64,000 nucleotides of DNA, from assembly GCA_037126765.1 (NCBI GenBank), contig JBBCBC010000022.1:17141758-17205757 (forward strand), read 5' to 3'. The DNA is from Stenogyne calaminthoides (taxonomy: Eukaryota; Streptophyta; Magnoliopsida; Lamiales; Lamiaceae). Made by a program: the position numbers and the translations under genes. The notes below the pieces were generated by a model. The model saw nothing but the letters and a program-made list of their open reading frames with translations, did not search any database and was not told the DNA's origin. The stretch's first letter is position 1, and each line of letters starts with the position of its first letter. Below are positions 32,143 to 43,845 of the stretch, piece after piece.

Positions 32143-32263
32143 GCTGAGTGATTTTGAAAACGAATGAGTTTTTAAAACGGTTTTTCAAGATCTGTTCAAA
32201 TGACCACAAAGATTCTTCCTCAAGAATCGATGATACTCAAAGCCAGTGGTCAGTAAAACAACT

Positions 32264-32275
32264 GCTCTGATACCA
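32264..32275 (-). other. Primer binding site of element B
   Basis: TGGTATCAGAGC on the - strand, two bases after the 5' LTR; initiator-Met tRNA type. Confidence 0.92.
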
Positions 32276-32277
32276 CT

Positions 32278-34037
32278 TGTAGGTCCCGAATGGGTTTTGT
32301 GAGGGTGCAAGTCTAGAGGGGAGGGGTGAATAGACTTCCAAAACTTTTTGTGCGGATCAGGTGTGAACTGCAGATTACCTGATCAGAGTGCTAGTGTATC
32401 AGTTCAAACTGACGTTCAATCTTACTGAGTGCCTAAGGGCAGATCAGCTTGATATCTGTCAGTTTAACTGAATGGTGCGGAAGTTGTTGTAACCCGTGTG
32501 AAAAACCAGTTTTATCAATTCAGATTTTTAAGTCAGTTTTCAACCAGTTGACTAAGGTGTCAATCTGATCAGATCAGTTGCTTGGTGCAGACTGAGCTTA
32601 ACTTAGAATATGTATGCTGTTTTAAACTCAGTTGTGTGAATAGTGTAAAGCAATAAGAAAGCAAGTAAATGCACACAAGACTTTTTATAGTGGTTCAGAC
32701 GAAACCCGTCCTACGTCCACTCTTCCCTTAACACAGGGGAATCTTAACCGAACTTAACCTGTGGGACTTATACACCTCAAGGGATGGCCGATATGTTTAC
32801 CGAGTTCTCACTCTACAAACTTAACCTGCGGGACTTATATCCTTCAAAGGATGGCCGAGATGTTTATTGAGTTCACACTCTACAGATGTTTATCGAGTTA
32901 ACACTCAACCGAACTAGAAATCAGAAAACTAGAATCCCTAGTCTGAAATCTTTCGGGAACAAACTTAACCTAACTTGCGTTTGGGTAAAGAATGTTTGAG
33001 GGTTCCAACTGGAAATCTATCCTGGTGTTTTAGGTAGCCAAAAATGCTAGTGGTTGCTAAGAACTAATGGGATGAACACTCTAAGAATAATCTTCAAAAA
33101 TATTGTTCTTTGAGCGGAGATTTTGCTGTAGCTTTTGCTTCTTTTGCGGTGTCTCCGTGTTCGTTCTTTGCTAGTTGTCTCTCTTGTCTTCAATTGACAA
33201 GCAATCCCATTTTATAGACCTCGAAATCAAAGAGCCGTTGGAGAGCAATTTGAATTTCGGGCTATATTAGGTAGGTTGTAGGATATGATTTTGACGTGCT
33301 CTGATTATCGGCGTGGCCGTAGGCATCATTAGCGCCATTTTTGTCCGCAATGTCGTATCCCACATTGTCAGCTCTTTTTGTGCACGTGTCGCTTTCTCCT
33401 TGGCTTTGCGAGGCGGCACTTCAGAAATTTGTCCGTTAGACGATTGATATTCTTTTTGTAGAAGATTCGTCTTGTCTGGTGTATCTTTTACATTGTTACA
33501 GTGTGGTGACTTGATCGAATGGCGATCGATCTCTACTTGTTGAGTCTTCAGATGCACATTGTCTTAGCTCACTATGCAGACTCTGCTAATATAGGTCTTC
33601 AGGCCTTTTGATCTTCAGGTGTCTCTGAGCCTCGGCAGATTCAAATCATCTTGAGTCGTCATGTTTTTTCTTCTTGAGTCTTGAGTTTTATCTCGAGTCT
33701 TGAGTTCATCGAGTCTTCGATGTCTATCTGAGTCTTCAGGTTCATCTGAGTCTTCATAGTCTTCTTATCTTCACCTGATCTTCTGACTTCTTGTCTTCTG
33801 ATTTATGCTTAGTCTTCTGATCATCTGACCTTATCTGGGTCATCTGATACTTCGACTTGACCTATACATATTGAGTTCCCCCTCAATATGTGACCTATCT
33901 TTTACATCAGCTATCTATACATTTCAGCTGGTCATCTTAATCTGATTCTAAGTCATCAGTCAGCTAACAGGTCTGACTGGTTCTATTACAACCTGTTTTG
34001 GAACTTCCATCAAAACTAAATTACAGATTTCCCAACA
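32278..34037 (-). repeat. 5' LTR of element B
   Basis: 1760 bp, ends as in the 3' LTR. TATA-like box GGTCTATAAAATGGG at 33207-33220, shared block at 32685-32722, 69-bp duplication at about 32752-32880. Near-identical to 18594-19850 of the 3' LTR; divergent after about 33490. Confidence 0.92.
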
Positions 34038-35195
34038 GGTTTGAATACTCCCTTGCATGTTTTAGGAAATATGCGTTAATGTAGCCAATCACCACTTTTT
34101 GCAGTCTGGAACATAGTACTACTGACATGCTTCAGTGACATGTCACTTTCAGTGTCAGTAAAGTACAGTGTTGTCTTCTTCTGATTGGTTCTTGTCTTCA
34201 GTAAATGTAGACAAACATAACGGCTCTTTTTGGTCAATCTCTCTGAGTGAGATAACCTTAAACAACACTTAGACTTAGTTCCTTTTTATGCGTATGAATA
34301 TGCAGGGCAATATCTATTTTTTAATATTCGCATTTTTCTTAGTTTTGTAGTCTTCGGATAGATATTATTCAGTGCCTCGGAACATTCAGGTTATACTGAG
34401 TATTCAGTATCTTACTGAGTCTTCAGTAACTACTGGGTCTTCAGTATCTTATGTGTCTACAGTATCTTACGTGTCTTGATTATCTTCTCGAGTCTTGATG
34501 TCTTCCGAGTCTTGATGTCTTTCGAGTCTTGATGACTTCGAGTCTTTAGTGTCTTCTCGAGTCTTGATGTCTTACGAGTCTTGATGACATCTTGAGTCAT
34601 CGATGACATCTTGAGTCTTCAAATGTCATCACCTTGAGTCTTGATGTCATCTTGAGTCTTGATGTTTTTAGTGTCATCTTGAGTCTTGATGTCATCTTTT
34701 GAGTCTTGATGACATCTTGAGTCTTGATGGCATCTTGAGTCTTTAGTGTCATCTTGAGTCTTGATGACATCTTGAGTCTTGATGACATATCGAGTCTTGA
34801 TGCTCATCTTGAGTCTTCGGTGACATACTGAGTCATCAGTGGCATACTGAGTCTTTAGTGGAATCTTTGAGTCTTGATGTCATCTTGAGTCTTGATTTCT
34901 TGAAAACTTCTTGAGTCTTGATTTCTTGAAACTTATTGAGTCTTCAATTTCTTGAAACTTCTTGAGTCTTGATTTCTTGAAATTTCTTGAGTCTTGGTTT
35001 CTTGAAAACTTCTTGAGTCTTGAAATTTTCAAAATCTAACCTGATCTATATCTGCTGACTATACATGGTGCATATAACTTCCTGAACGCTCTATACTGAA
35101 TCCTGACTCAGTCTATCAAGATTATCCTGAACATGTCATACTCAGGGGTTTTGAGATCTAATCAAAATCTTCTTTATTAAATTCATCTCCCAACA
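34038..35195 (-). repeat. 5' LTR of element A, outer part
   Basis: Continues 17430-18593 after element B; 34038-34042 is B's second target copy. It holds the GTCTTGA minisatellite (34440-35030) and ends (LTR start on the - strand) with TGTTGGGAGATGAATTT. Length with the first part is about 2.3 kb, close to the 2379 bp of the 3' LTR. Confidence 0.92.
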
Positions 35196-35200
35196 AAGAC
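35196..35200. repeat. Target site duplication of element A, right copy
   Basis: AAGAC, identical to 4923-4927. Confidence 0.9.
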
Positions 35201-35993
35201 TCTTCGATCAAATCGAGGAGGTGAATACCTTAACCATGAATTCACTGATTACTTGAAGTTACATGGAATCCAGTCATAATGGACTACTCCCAGAACACCT
35301 CAGATGAATGGTGTGTCCGAGAGAAGAAACCAAACCCTGTTAGACATGGTGAGGTCCATGATGACCTTTTCCTGTCTTCCAACATTCTTATGGGATACGC
35401 GTTACAAACCTCAATTTACATTCTGAATAGGATTCCATCTGAATCGGTTGAGCATACACCATATGAACCATGGTGTGGCAGGAAGCCAACTTTACACACA
35501 TCTAACATGGGGTTGTCCCGTGATTGTGAAACGGATGCTTACCGACAAGTTGGAATCCAAAGGTGAAAAGGGTTACTTTGTGGGATATCCTAAAGAAACT
35601 AAAGGATATTACTTCTATCTACCTGAGAAATAATCAGTGATTGTTTCTAGGCAGACCAAATTCCTCGAAGAAGACTATGTCTTTAACGAACAAGGTCGTA
35701 AACTGATAGAACTTGAAGAAATTCAAGAACCACAAATTAACAAAGAGACTGATATCTTATCAAAGCAACATGACAATGAATCAGTGGGAGCATTCAGCGA
35801 CTTTCACAGTGGGAGTCTTTCACTAGGTGATCATCTTTCAGCCAGTGGGAGCGTAATTGGAGTAGGCTTGCCAGTGCAAGAACCTCAAAGTGGGCTGAAT
35901 GAGAACAACATAGTTCAATCTCCCGCCCAAGAGGAATCTGAAAGTGTAGCTCTTGAGGACTCTTCGGACATTGATGAAATCGATGCACCATAA
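35201..35993 (+). pseudogene. Integrase C-terminal part and linker of element C
   Basis: Continues the integrase cut at 4927: RGGEYLNHEF-type second Asp region, PQMNGVSERR with the catalytic Glu segment, then frameshifts. 35448-35633 gives KGEKGYFVGYPKETKGYYFY. 35637-35993 is the linker (TKFLEEDYVFNEQGRKLIEL, S/E-rich). At least two frameshifts and two stops. Confidence 0.82.
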
Positions 35994-36819
35994 AATTTTT
36001 CACAATCAGAATGTACAACTTGCACGACCACAGGTCCGTAAGTATATTAGGAATTGTAATCTGTCCATTAGATACGGTTACCTCTTGGAGGAACTAGTTA
36101 ATGTGGACATACTGGATAAGAACGATCCTAATACTTATTCTGAGACAATAACAGATATTGATTCAGGGAAGTGGCATGAAGCCATTAAATTCAAGATGGA
36201 CTCGATGTACACCAATCAAGTCTAGGACTTGGTTGAGTTGCTAAAAGGGGTTAGACCCATATGTTGCAATTGGGTCTTCATGCAAAAGACCAATGCAAAT
36301 GGCAAAGTACAAACCTATAAAGCTAGGTTGGTGGCGAAGGGTTATAGTCAACGCGAAGGCATTGACTGTGATGAGACCTTCTCACTAGTTGCAAAGATCA
36401 AGTCCATTTGAATTTTACTTGTGATAGCAGTACACTGTGATTATGAGATTTGACAGATGGACATCAAAATAACTTTCCTCAATGGAGACATTGATAAGGA
36501 AGTGTTTATGACTCAACCGGAAGGTTTCACATCTAAGTCAAATCCTAATCTAGTATGCAAGCTAAAGATATCCATTTATGGATTGAAGCAAGCTTCTAGG
36601 AGTTGGAATATCCGATTTGATGAAGCTATCAAGTCTTTTAACTTCATCAGAAATTCGGAAGATCCTTGTGTTTATTGTAAACACAACGGGAAGAATATTG
36701 TTTTCATAATCGTGTATGTCAATGACACATTGATCTTGAGAAACAATATCATGTTAATACAGTCCGTTGAAGATTAGTTATCAAAGACCTTCATGGTGAA
36801 GGATCTTTGTGAAGCCTAT
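35994..36819 (+). pseudogene. Reverse transcriptase of element C (copy 0), cut by element D
   Basis: Pieces at 36229-36411 (CCNWVFMQKTNANGKVQTYK, YDET-type EGIDCDETFSLVAK) and 36457-36777 (FLNGDIDKEVFMTQPEGF, YGLKQASRSWN). The catalytic box reads IIVYVNDTLI: the first Asp of YVDD is Asn (AAT, 36721-36723). TGA at 36409-36411 and at 36451-36453 are at conserved Arg and Trp positions. Positions 36298-36819 are the first, interrupted copy of the sequence later repeated in tandem. Confidence 0.85.
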
Positions 36820-38632
36820 TGTTGGGGTTATACTGGAAAGTATGCTTTTACTTTGTATAACCAAACTAAATTTCTGTCTTATTTACTGAAATAAATTATT
36901 TATCATTGATGCTTTAAATATCATTGAATGTTACATATATTTACTGCATAATTGTTCAATAAATAGTACGTGTTACATTGTAGTTAATTTAGTGATACCA
37001 GATCACAGAAGATTAAATTAACAGTCCCTTGTAACTAAAAGTACGCTGTTCACGACCTAGATGGAAATGAACAATCCATCGTGAAAGGTTGAAGTGTAAG
37101 GCTCAGATTGGCTTGTCTTGACCAAGAGATTACACTAGTGTATGACTGATGAACTGAATAGGACCTACGGTAGGATAAATTCTTCAGCACTGAATTAGGA
37201 AGAATTAGACCTCAGTGGTTCATTATTTCTTAATCTTCGTCCTTAAATAGGATCGTGTGTGGTTATTAATTATTGCTTTGACTTATGACGGGTAGAGAAT
37301 CAATGAGATTCAATACTTCATATCTTGGGCAATATTATTGGTCACATGCAATTGCTAAGATTTAATACGAAGAATCGTGTGCAAGTACGCTTTTTCGATT
37401 TGCCCCCTTGGGAGGTTCATAGAATTTATCATACCAAATCTTGCAAGTGGAATTAGTTTCCGGTATGGATAATAATGTTGAATCGTTCCTCGACCAAGGA
37501 CAAAAGATATTAATTAATGGAAAGTTATTTCAGTGGCTTGAATTAATTAATGGGCTAGATAATCTTAAACACGAGAAATAATAACCGGGAGACATATTAA
37601 CAGTAATATGGGTTAAGATGGATAGTGCAATATTAATTATGTAGTGGGATTAATTAATATTTATGGACTTGAATAATATTGTGGCTCAATATTTGATATT
37701 CAAAGTCCATTAGAAGGTTCAAGCTTTATTCTCCTAAAGGCCCCTCAAGTAGCCCAAACATAAAGTCCAATAACTGAAAAAAATGTTTAAAATAAAATAA
37801 ATTATTGTTGCCTAATTTTCCATTTTTTCGAAAATAATAAATAAAAGAGGGAGAAAATTTTTCTTTGATGTTATGGAATGAAGATAAGTATTCTTGGAAT
37901 ACAAGATTATCTAATTAAATTCAAGAAATCTCCCACTTGACTATTTATTAGGAAATTTTCGAAAATCCCATAACATAAGGGGGAGAAGATTTTGTTTGGA
38001 GATATTTTGGGAAATAGAATATATTAGATATATTCAAGATTATTTCTTGGAGAAGAAGCAAGAAAATTTTTCAATGACCCAATTGACCTAAAATTTTTGT
38101 CCCCCCTTTATTATAAATAGGGGATGAATTTTTCATCCCCAAGACAACACAGAAATTGATTTTTTTGGAAAAATATCAGCGTCGATAAAATATCAAATAT
38201 TTTGAAACGTCGACAGATTGTGTTTTCTCGAAAAACTTCAATTGTGAGTGTGCAATTCCATGTGTTGGAAAAATTAGAAATTCACAAAGGTGGTGCAACA
38301 TATAATTTATTTTTCCCTTTTGTTAATTGTTCGCGAGCATCCTACCACCAGATTGACGAGCAAAGACTTGGGAATACTTGGGAAGGTCTTTTGGTGTGTT
38401 CATGTCAATGAAGTCCATCTTCTCAACGATTGCCACTCCTAGAGGTTAGTTCACGTAAACCCGTAGCAATTTCGCATGCGTAGGATTTATGTGAACTATT
38501 TATATGGATGATTTGTTGTTGAATTATTATTTGAATTAATATAGGATTAATTCATGCTAGTAATAATTGTTAGAATTAAATTTGTATTTAAATATTCATC
38601 TCGAATAGATCCGGGCAATTAATTCCCCAACA
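36820..38632 (+). repeat. 5' LTR of element D
   Basis: 1813 bp; perfect 8-bp inverted ends. TATA-like TTATAAATAG at 38111-38120. Contains about 45 bp (near 37950-37995) missing from the 3' LTR, plus other differences, so the insertion is not recent. Confidence 0.93.
38111..38120 (+). promoter_or_regulatory. TATA-like box of element D
   Basis: TTATAAATAG in the 5' LTR, also in the 3' LTR near 54068; E and F have the equivalent TATAAATAGGG/CTATTTATAG. Confidence 0.65.
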
Positions 38633-38634
38633 AC

Positions 38635-38646
38635 TGGTATCAGAGC
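38635..38646 (+). other. Primer binding site of element D
   Basis: TGGTATCAGAGC two bases after the 5' LTR; initiator-Met tRNA type. Confidence 0.93.
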
Positions 38647-40071
38647 CTCTGTTTCGGGCTCTGAGTTTTAGATTGTAATTTAATTCATTTTCATTAAATT
38701 TAAAATTGGATAGTAGAATTGCTAGATCTCTTTTGCAGGTATCCAATTGTCATGGTATTTGATGAATGTTTATATTTATGCATGCATATATAAATTGTGG
38801 TCTTTAATTCGATTCGTTCGAATTCGTTTTGCCTCGTGAGAAAATCCACGAGTAGATTAGGATTTGTTTGATTCGTTCAATGTAATAGACTAGTCTAGAT
38901 CTAAGTTTATTTATTTTTCGTAAATAAATTGTAATCAGATCGTGAGGCAAGATGGAGATAATGAATTAAAGACGGACGGATCCGGAACCGTGCACAGGCG
39001 ACGCGCGTCACGCGAAACGTGCCAAGGGAGGAACGCACGTGACGCGGATGAACGTAGGCACGCACGGGCGTGGGGAGAGGCCGGTGGGCCAAGCTCTCAC
39101 GGGATCGGGGCCGACCGCACACGGGCACGCTGGGACACGATGCGCCTACCGAGGGCTGCCGAGCGGATCCAAGCGTTGCTAGGCAATATGCGCTGGGCGC
39201 TTGTGCGCGCGCGCACGGGCGCCGATTAACACGGCCGGGGGAGTGCAAGGCACGCACTCCGACCCGCGAGCTGGTCTATGACGTTGCTTGACGTGGCAAT
39301 TTTATTCGAGACAATCAAGTGGGTGCTTTTCGAGACGAACGATGAAGGCTATGAAGATGATTTCTCAAGATCAAGATATGACAAAAAATAACCGTGACAA
39401 TTGGATATATGTGCCCAATGTGTTTAATTTTTTGTTTGATATTTTGCATTATTTTATGCTTATTTAAATTGTGTTTAAATATGCGATGCATGAGAAAATA
39501 TTTTGAAAAATCTCACCTTTGAAAATTACTAAGTATGTTTAAATAATTAATTAACAATTTTATTCTGGATAATAAAATTGAATTAATTTTGACCTCCATG
39601 ATTTATTTATTTGTGGATTCTTTTGGAGAAATTCCCCTCACGAGATGGCCAAAAGATAGATTTCACATGAATAAATTCCGAAAGGATGATTGTGGGTTAT
39701 TATTAGTGGCGACGATGACCCTCCCCACGAGGTTCGTTCAAAACAAAATAATAATTTTGTATTTAATCATGGTTATTACTTAGGTATAAAATTGATATGC
39801 ACATACTTCTCCGAAGTCCCTGTCAATTTTATATTGGTCAAGTGGGAGCCAACTATTAATCTGGATATTAAAGGTTTGTAACTGTTTTCTTGTTTGTAAC
39901 CTGCTTGAATGTGTTTAAATAATGACCCACCCCACGTGGCTTATTTAAATTGTTTTGAGATGTTGGCTGATGCATGTTCATATTTTTTTTTTGATATTTT
40001 AATATGATACATGTGATAGAATTTTCTGATAATTTTATGCTTATGCAAATAGTTATTTATTTCAGTTCAGC
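38647..40071 (+). other. Leader of element D with GC-rich island
   Basis: 1.4 kb from PBS to gag start. 38960-39260 is strongly GC- and CpG-rich inside AT-rich sequence; homologous islands are in E (48235-48610) and in all F copies. The open frames on both strands of the island are a side effect of base composition. The rest is AT-rich with no coding signal. A packaging or structured-RNA role is possible but unproven. Confidence 0.7.
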
Positions 40072-40760
40072 ATGTCGTAACCTTTTAATCCACTGTTAAT
40101 ATACTTAAAGTCAATAGAATTGTATGGGAAACTATGTTGATTGGAAACGAAAAATTATGATTGTCCTAACTGCACAAAAGCACAAGTGGATTCTTGACAC
40201 ACCAAAAGTCAGATGAGCCAACTGACGAGTCAAAAATGCGGGGCTCGTCAGATCACCTTGCGAGAGATATTGTCGCTTAAAAAGGTGGAGGGCAACCCCG
40301 TAAGGGATTACATCCTCAAAATTGATGGCTCATCTGAACAAACTTGAGGATCTGGGTGCAGATTATTATCTAGAGACCCAAATCGATTTGCTACTCCACT
40401 CTCTGCCCAAAAGTTTTGATCACTTCAGCCTCGCTAGCTGATTTATTGTAAACTGTGGTCGCGGCAGATGCGTTGATGGGGCACAAAACTCAATCTTTGA
40501 CGGCAAGTGGTCCGTCTTTCACCTTCTTGGCCAAGGGAAGGCAAGAAGAAGAAGAGGACCAAAAGCCATAAGCAATCAAACTCAACTGTTGCCAAGGGCA
40601 ATGGTAAGATGAGGAATGCTGGTGATGTCAACGAAAATCCAAAGGGGAAGTGCTTCAAACAGCGGTAAGGACAATATAGGTTTGCCTGTTCCAACTCCAA
40701 AAGGGCAGGAAAGAAAGGTAATTCTCACGCACTAGTTGTTGAAACTTGTTTAGCGGCGTA
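40072..40760 (+). pseudogene. gag of element D, heavily broken
   Basis: ATG at 40072 (MS then a stop where E has Gln). Compared with E's gag it has stops, frameshifts and a deletion of roughly 60 codons near 40210. Recognisable pieces include LREILSLKKVEGNPVRDYIL and IDLLLHSLPKSFDHF. The CCHC knuckle near 40650-40690 is degraded. Confidence 0.75.
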
Positions 40761-41077
40761 TACTTCTCATTCATGGGTAGTTGATACGGGATCCACTGAT
40801 CATGTTTACTTCAGGGGTTAAGCTGGCCCTGCAACTTAGTGGGAGTGAGATCCTCATCACACTGGGCGATGCTACGAGAGTGGAAGCTGAAGCAGTGGGA
40901 GAAGTGCATTTATCTATTAGTGATAAAATTTTAGTTTTAAGAGACGTTCTTTATGTTCCCAGTTTTAGAAAGAATTCACTTTCAGTTTCTAAAATTCTTT
41001 TGATGGATACTGAGTTTCTTCTAATAAGAATGACATCATTTATCGAAATAATGAGTGTATCTGTTATGGGACATTGA
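40761..41077 (+). pseudogene. Protease region of element D
   Basis: HSWVVDTGSTDHVYF around 40766-40812 holds the DTG motif. 40781-41077 continues in another frame (ITLGDATRVEAEAVGEVHLS, VLRDVLYVPSFRKNSLSVSK). A frameshift lies just after DTG. Confidence 0.78.
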
Positions 41078-41749
41078 TGAACAAATCTCTATACTATTAT
41101 ATGTGCACACCACTCACGAAATACATCCTATAACACATCGACTATTTCCGATAAAAGAAAACGTTCATCAGACGTGAACGAGACACTTCTATGGCATCTC
41201 AGATTGGGACATATTAATCAAAAAAGGATTCAAAGGTTGGTAAGAGATGGTTCATTGGAGTCTCTCCGGGTTGAACCAATTGCGAATCATGTTTGGAGGG
41301 TAAAATGACCAAGAGGGCATTCGAAGCCAAGAGGAATAGAGCCAAAGAAGTGTTAGAAATCGTTCACACAGACGTATGTGGTCCAATGTCAATCAAAGCA
41401 ATAGGAGGTTATGAGTATTTCGTTACTTTTATTGATGATTACTCAAGGTACGGCTATATTTTCCTTATGAAGCATAAATCTGAGACCTTTGGCAAATTCA
41501 AAGAATTTAAGGCTCAAGCAGAGAATCATAGGAAAAAATTGTATCAAGTCTCTACGATCTGATCGTGGAGGCGAGTACCTCAGCGATGAGTTTTTGAACT
41601 ACTTGTTAGATGAAGGAATTATATCCCAGCTAACTGCACCCGGAACCCCTCAACAAAACGGGGTTGCAGAGCGAAGAAACAGAACTCTTTTAGAAATAGT
41701 TAGATCAATAATGAGTTATGCGGATCTACCCAAGTCGTTCTGGGGTCAT
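41078..41749 (+). pseudogene. Integrase of element D, first part, cut by element E
   Basis: Pre-integrase LLWHLRLGHINQKRIQRL, ESCLEGKMTKRAFEAKR; core VHTDVCGPMSIKA (first Asp), FIDDYSRYGYIFLMKHK, then after a 1-base shift near 41555 RSDRGGEYLSDEF (second Asp) and PQQNGVAERRNRTLLE (Glu). Ends at SFWGH, the insertion point of E, and resumes at 50637. Confidence 0.88.
41745..41749. repeat. Target site duplication of element E, left copy
   Basis: GTCAT, matched by 50637-50641. Joining restores the frame of D integrase. Confidence 0.93.
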
Positions 41750-43447
41750 TATTGGGGAATTCGGGGTGCCCGGATCTATTCGAGGTGATTATTTAAATAC
41801 ATATTTAAATTAAACAGTTAATTACTAACATGAATTAATCCTAAATCAATTAAACATAATAATAAACAACATGCGTACACATAATTTACGTAAATCCTAA
41901 ACATGCTGAACTAGGAGTTAGGGAATTACTAACCTCTTGAAGAATCAAACGGATGAATCAACCCAAGAGCCTTCCCAAATATATCCCCAAAGTCCACGAA
42001 CGTTATCCGGTGGGAAGATTTCAACGAACGATTTTAATGGGAGAGAAATATAATATTTTGCTACCACCTTTGTGGATTTCTAATATTTCCAACACATGGA
42101 ATTGCACTTGGGAATGAAGAGCTCATCCCCTATAAATAGGGAGGAGGGGGGGATGAAAATTAGGGTTGGAAAATAAGGGAGAAAATCTTTTCTTGATCTC
42201 CAAGAAATCTTGAATATATCTCCTATATTCTTTTCTCCTTAATTAAATTTTCCATAAAAATCTCTTTCCCCTCTTCTACCTATATATTTCAAAAATTACA
42301 ATAAATAAGGAGTCAAGATTTGACTTCTTGAATTTATGGGATAATTATGTATCCCTACAATAATTATCTCTTTCCATAAAATACATACAAGAAAATCAAG
42401 ACAATCTTTCCTTCCTATATTTATACAAATTTTCGAAAATTATAGCTTGGAAATTTAGCAAGAATATTTTCTTCTCTCTCTCATTAATTGGACTTTATTT
42501 TGGGATATTTGGGGGGCCTTTAGGAGAATTAAGATTGGACCTCCAATGGACTATGAAGCTATAATATTTTGAGCCAAATATTATTCAAGTCCATTAATAT
42601 TAATTTACTCCACTATAAAATTAATATTGAACTATCCATCTTAACCCATCTTATGATTTCACATATAACATGGCTCCCAGTCATTATTTCCCGCATTTAA
42701 GATTATCTTAGTCCATTAATTAATTAAGCCACTGAACAAGCTTTATATTAATTAATATCTTTGTCCTTGGAGTAAAGACAGCTCAACATTATTATCCATG
42801 CCGGGAATAAATTTCCACTTGCAAGATTTGGCATGATAAAGGATATGAGCCCAACAAGGGGACAAATCAAGCAAGACGTACTTGCACGAGATTCTCTGTA
42901 TTAAATGTCAGCAATTGTCATGTAATTAATAATATTGCCCAAGATATAAGGTATCGAATCGCATTTACTCTCTTCCCATCATAAGTCAAAGCAATAGTTA
43001 TTAATTTCACATGATCCTATTTAAGGGACGAAGATTAAGAAACAACGCACCACTGAGATCTAATTCTTGTATATTCAGTACCGAAGAATTTGTCCTCCTG
43101 TAGGTCCTCATTCAGCGCACCTAAATGCGCTAGTGTGATCCCTTGGTCAAGACAGGCCAATTTTGGTCTCACACTTCAACCGTTCATGATGGTTCGTTCA
43201 TTTCCATCTGGGTTGTGAATTTGTACTTAATTACGAGGGCTGTTAATTTGATCTTCAGTGATCGGGTATCACCAAATTAACTACAACGTAATACGTACTG
43301 TCTTATTGAACGGGTTTGCAATAAACATATATAACATTCATTCATATTTAATGCAACAGTGATTAAATGATTTATTTCAGTAAATAAATAAGAAACTTCA
43401 GTTTGGTTATACAAAGTAAAAGCATACTTTTCAGTATAACCCCAACA
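41750..43447 (-). repeat. 3' LTR of element E
   Basis: 1698 bp. The terminal base pair is mutated: the + strand begins TATTGGGG instead of TGTTGGGG. Lacks about 18 bp present near 49012 in the 5' LTR. Confidence 0.93.
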
Positions 43448-43564
43448 ATCTCCCACTTATACTCAAAGTTTGCTTTTAAGTATACTACAGCATGTCTCGT
43501 GTTCTATGTGACATCTAATGTCACCCTACAGGAACATAATAATATTTCTCCCACTTATACTCAA
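43448..43564 (-). other. Duplicated purine motif of element E
   Basis: On the - strand, TGAGTATAAGTGGGAGAT occurs twice about 100 bp apart: once overlapping the RNase H stop codon (about 43564-43547) and once ending at the 3' LTR (43465-43448). The second is the expected PPT. D has the same pair. Confidence 0.85.
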
Positions 43565-43845
43565 AGCAGATTGGCAACGTCCTTGACACCCATTCCTTCC
43601 ACATGTCTCTCGAATGTACTCTGAGGCAGACCCTTTGTGAATGGATCTGCTAGGTTGTCTTCCGATGCAATCTTAGCCACCTCAATGTCTCCTCTCTTAA
43701 TGATTTCTCGTATGAGATGGTATTTTCTTTCAATGTGTTTGCTGGCTTTGTGGGCTCTCGGTTCCCTTGAATTTGTAACTGCTCCGGCGTTATCACAGTT
43801 GACCATGATTTTGCCAGGCAAATTCGGGACCACGTCCAAGTCCAC
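43561..43845 (-). pseudogene. RNase H C-terminal part of element E
   Basis: 94 codons: VPNLPGKIMVNCDNAGAVTN with an acidic residue in CDNAGA, HIERKYHLIREIIKRGD, EDNLADPFTKGLPQSTFERH. Separated from the upstream piece by a small deletion with frameshift near 43860 that removes the AEY segment seen in D. Confidence 0.88.

Larger units (their letters stand above)
18594..34037 (-). mobile_element. Element B: complete but decayed Sirevirus-like copia retrotransposon
   Basis: 15,444 bp on the - strand: 5' LTR 34037-32278, PBS, gag, PR-INT, RT, RNase H, a spacer holding an antisense gene-like unit, post-pol ORF, PPT and 3' LTR 20361-18594. It belongs to a different family from A but has the same plan and recognisably related proteins. 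Pol needs only a few changes relative to an open frame (two stops and one frameshift), so it is younger than C and probably than A. Confidence 0.93.
4928..35195 (-). mobile_element. Element A: complete but decayed Sirevirus-like copia retrotransposon
   Basis: About 14.8 kb of its own sequence once nested element B is removed. On the - strand the order is 5' LTR (35195 to 17430, split by B), PBS, gag, protease, integrase, RT, RNase H, spacer, post-pol ORF, PPT and 3' LTR (7306 to 4928). Both LTRs, the PBS, the PPT and a perfect 5-bp TSD are visible. The coding region has multiple stops, one deletion in pre-integrase and a scrambled stretch at 13498-14177, so it cannot make a full polyprotein. 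Confidence 0.93.

Noticed and set aside
38907..39291. Overlapping open frames on both strands in the GC-rich leader of D (also 48314-48644, 54636-54979, 57669-58000, 60691-61022)
   Set aside because: GC-rich sequence lacks stop codons on both strands. The frames are not conserved between D, E and F, and some run across the C/F junction.
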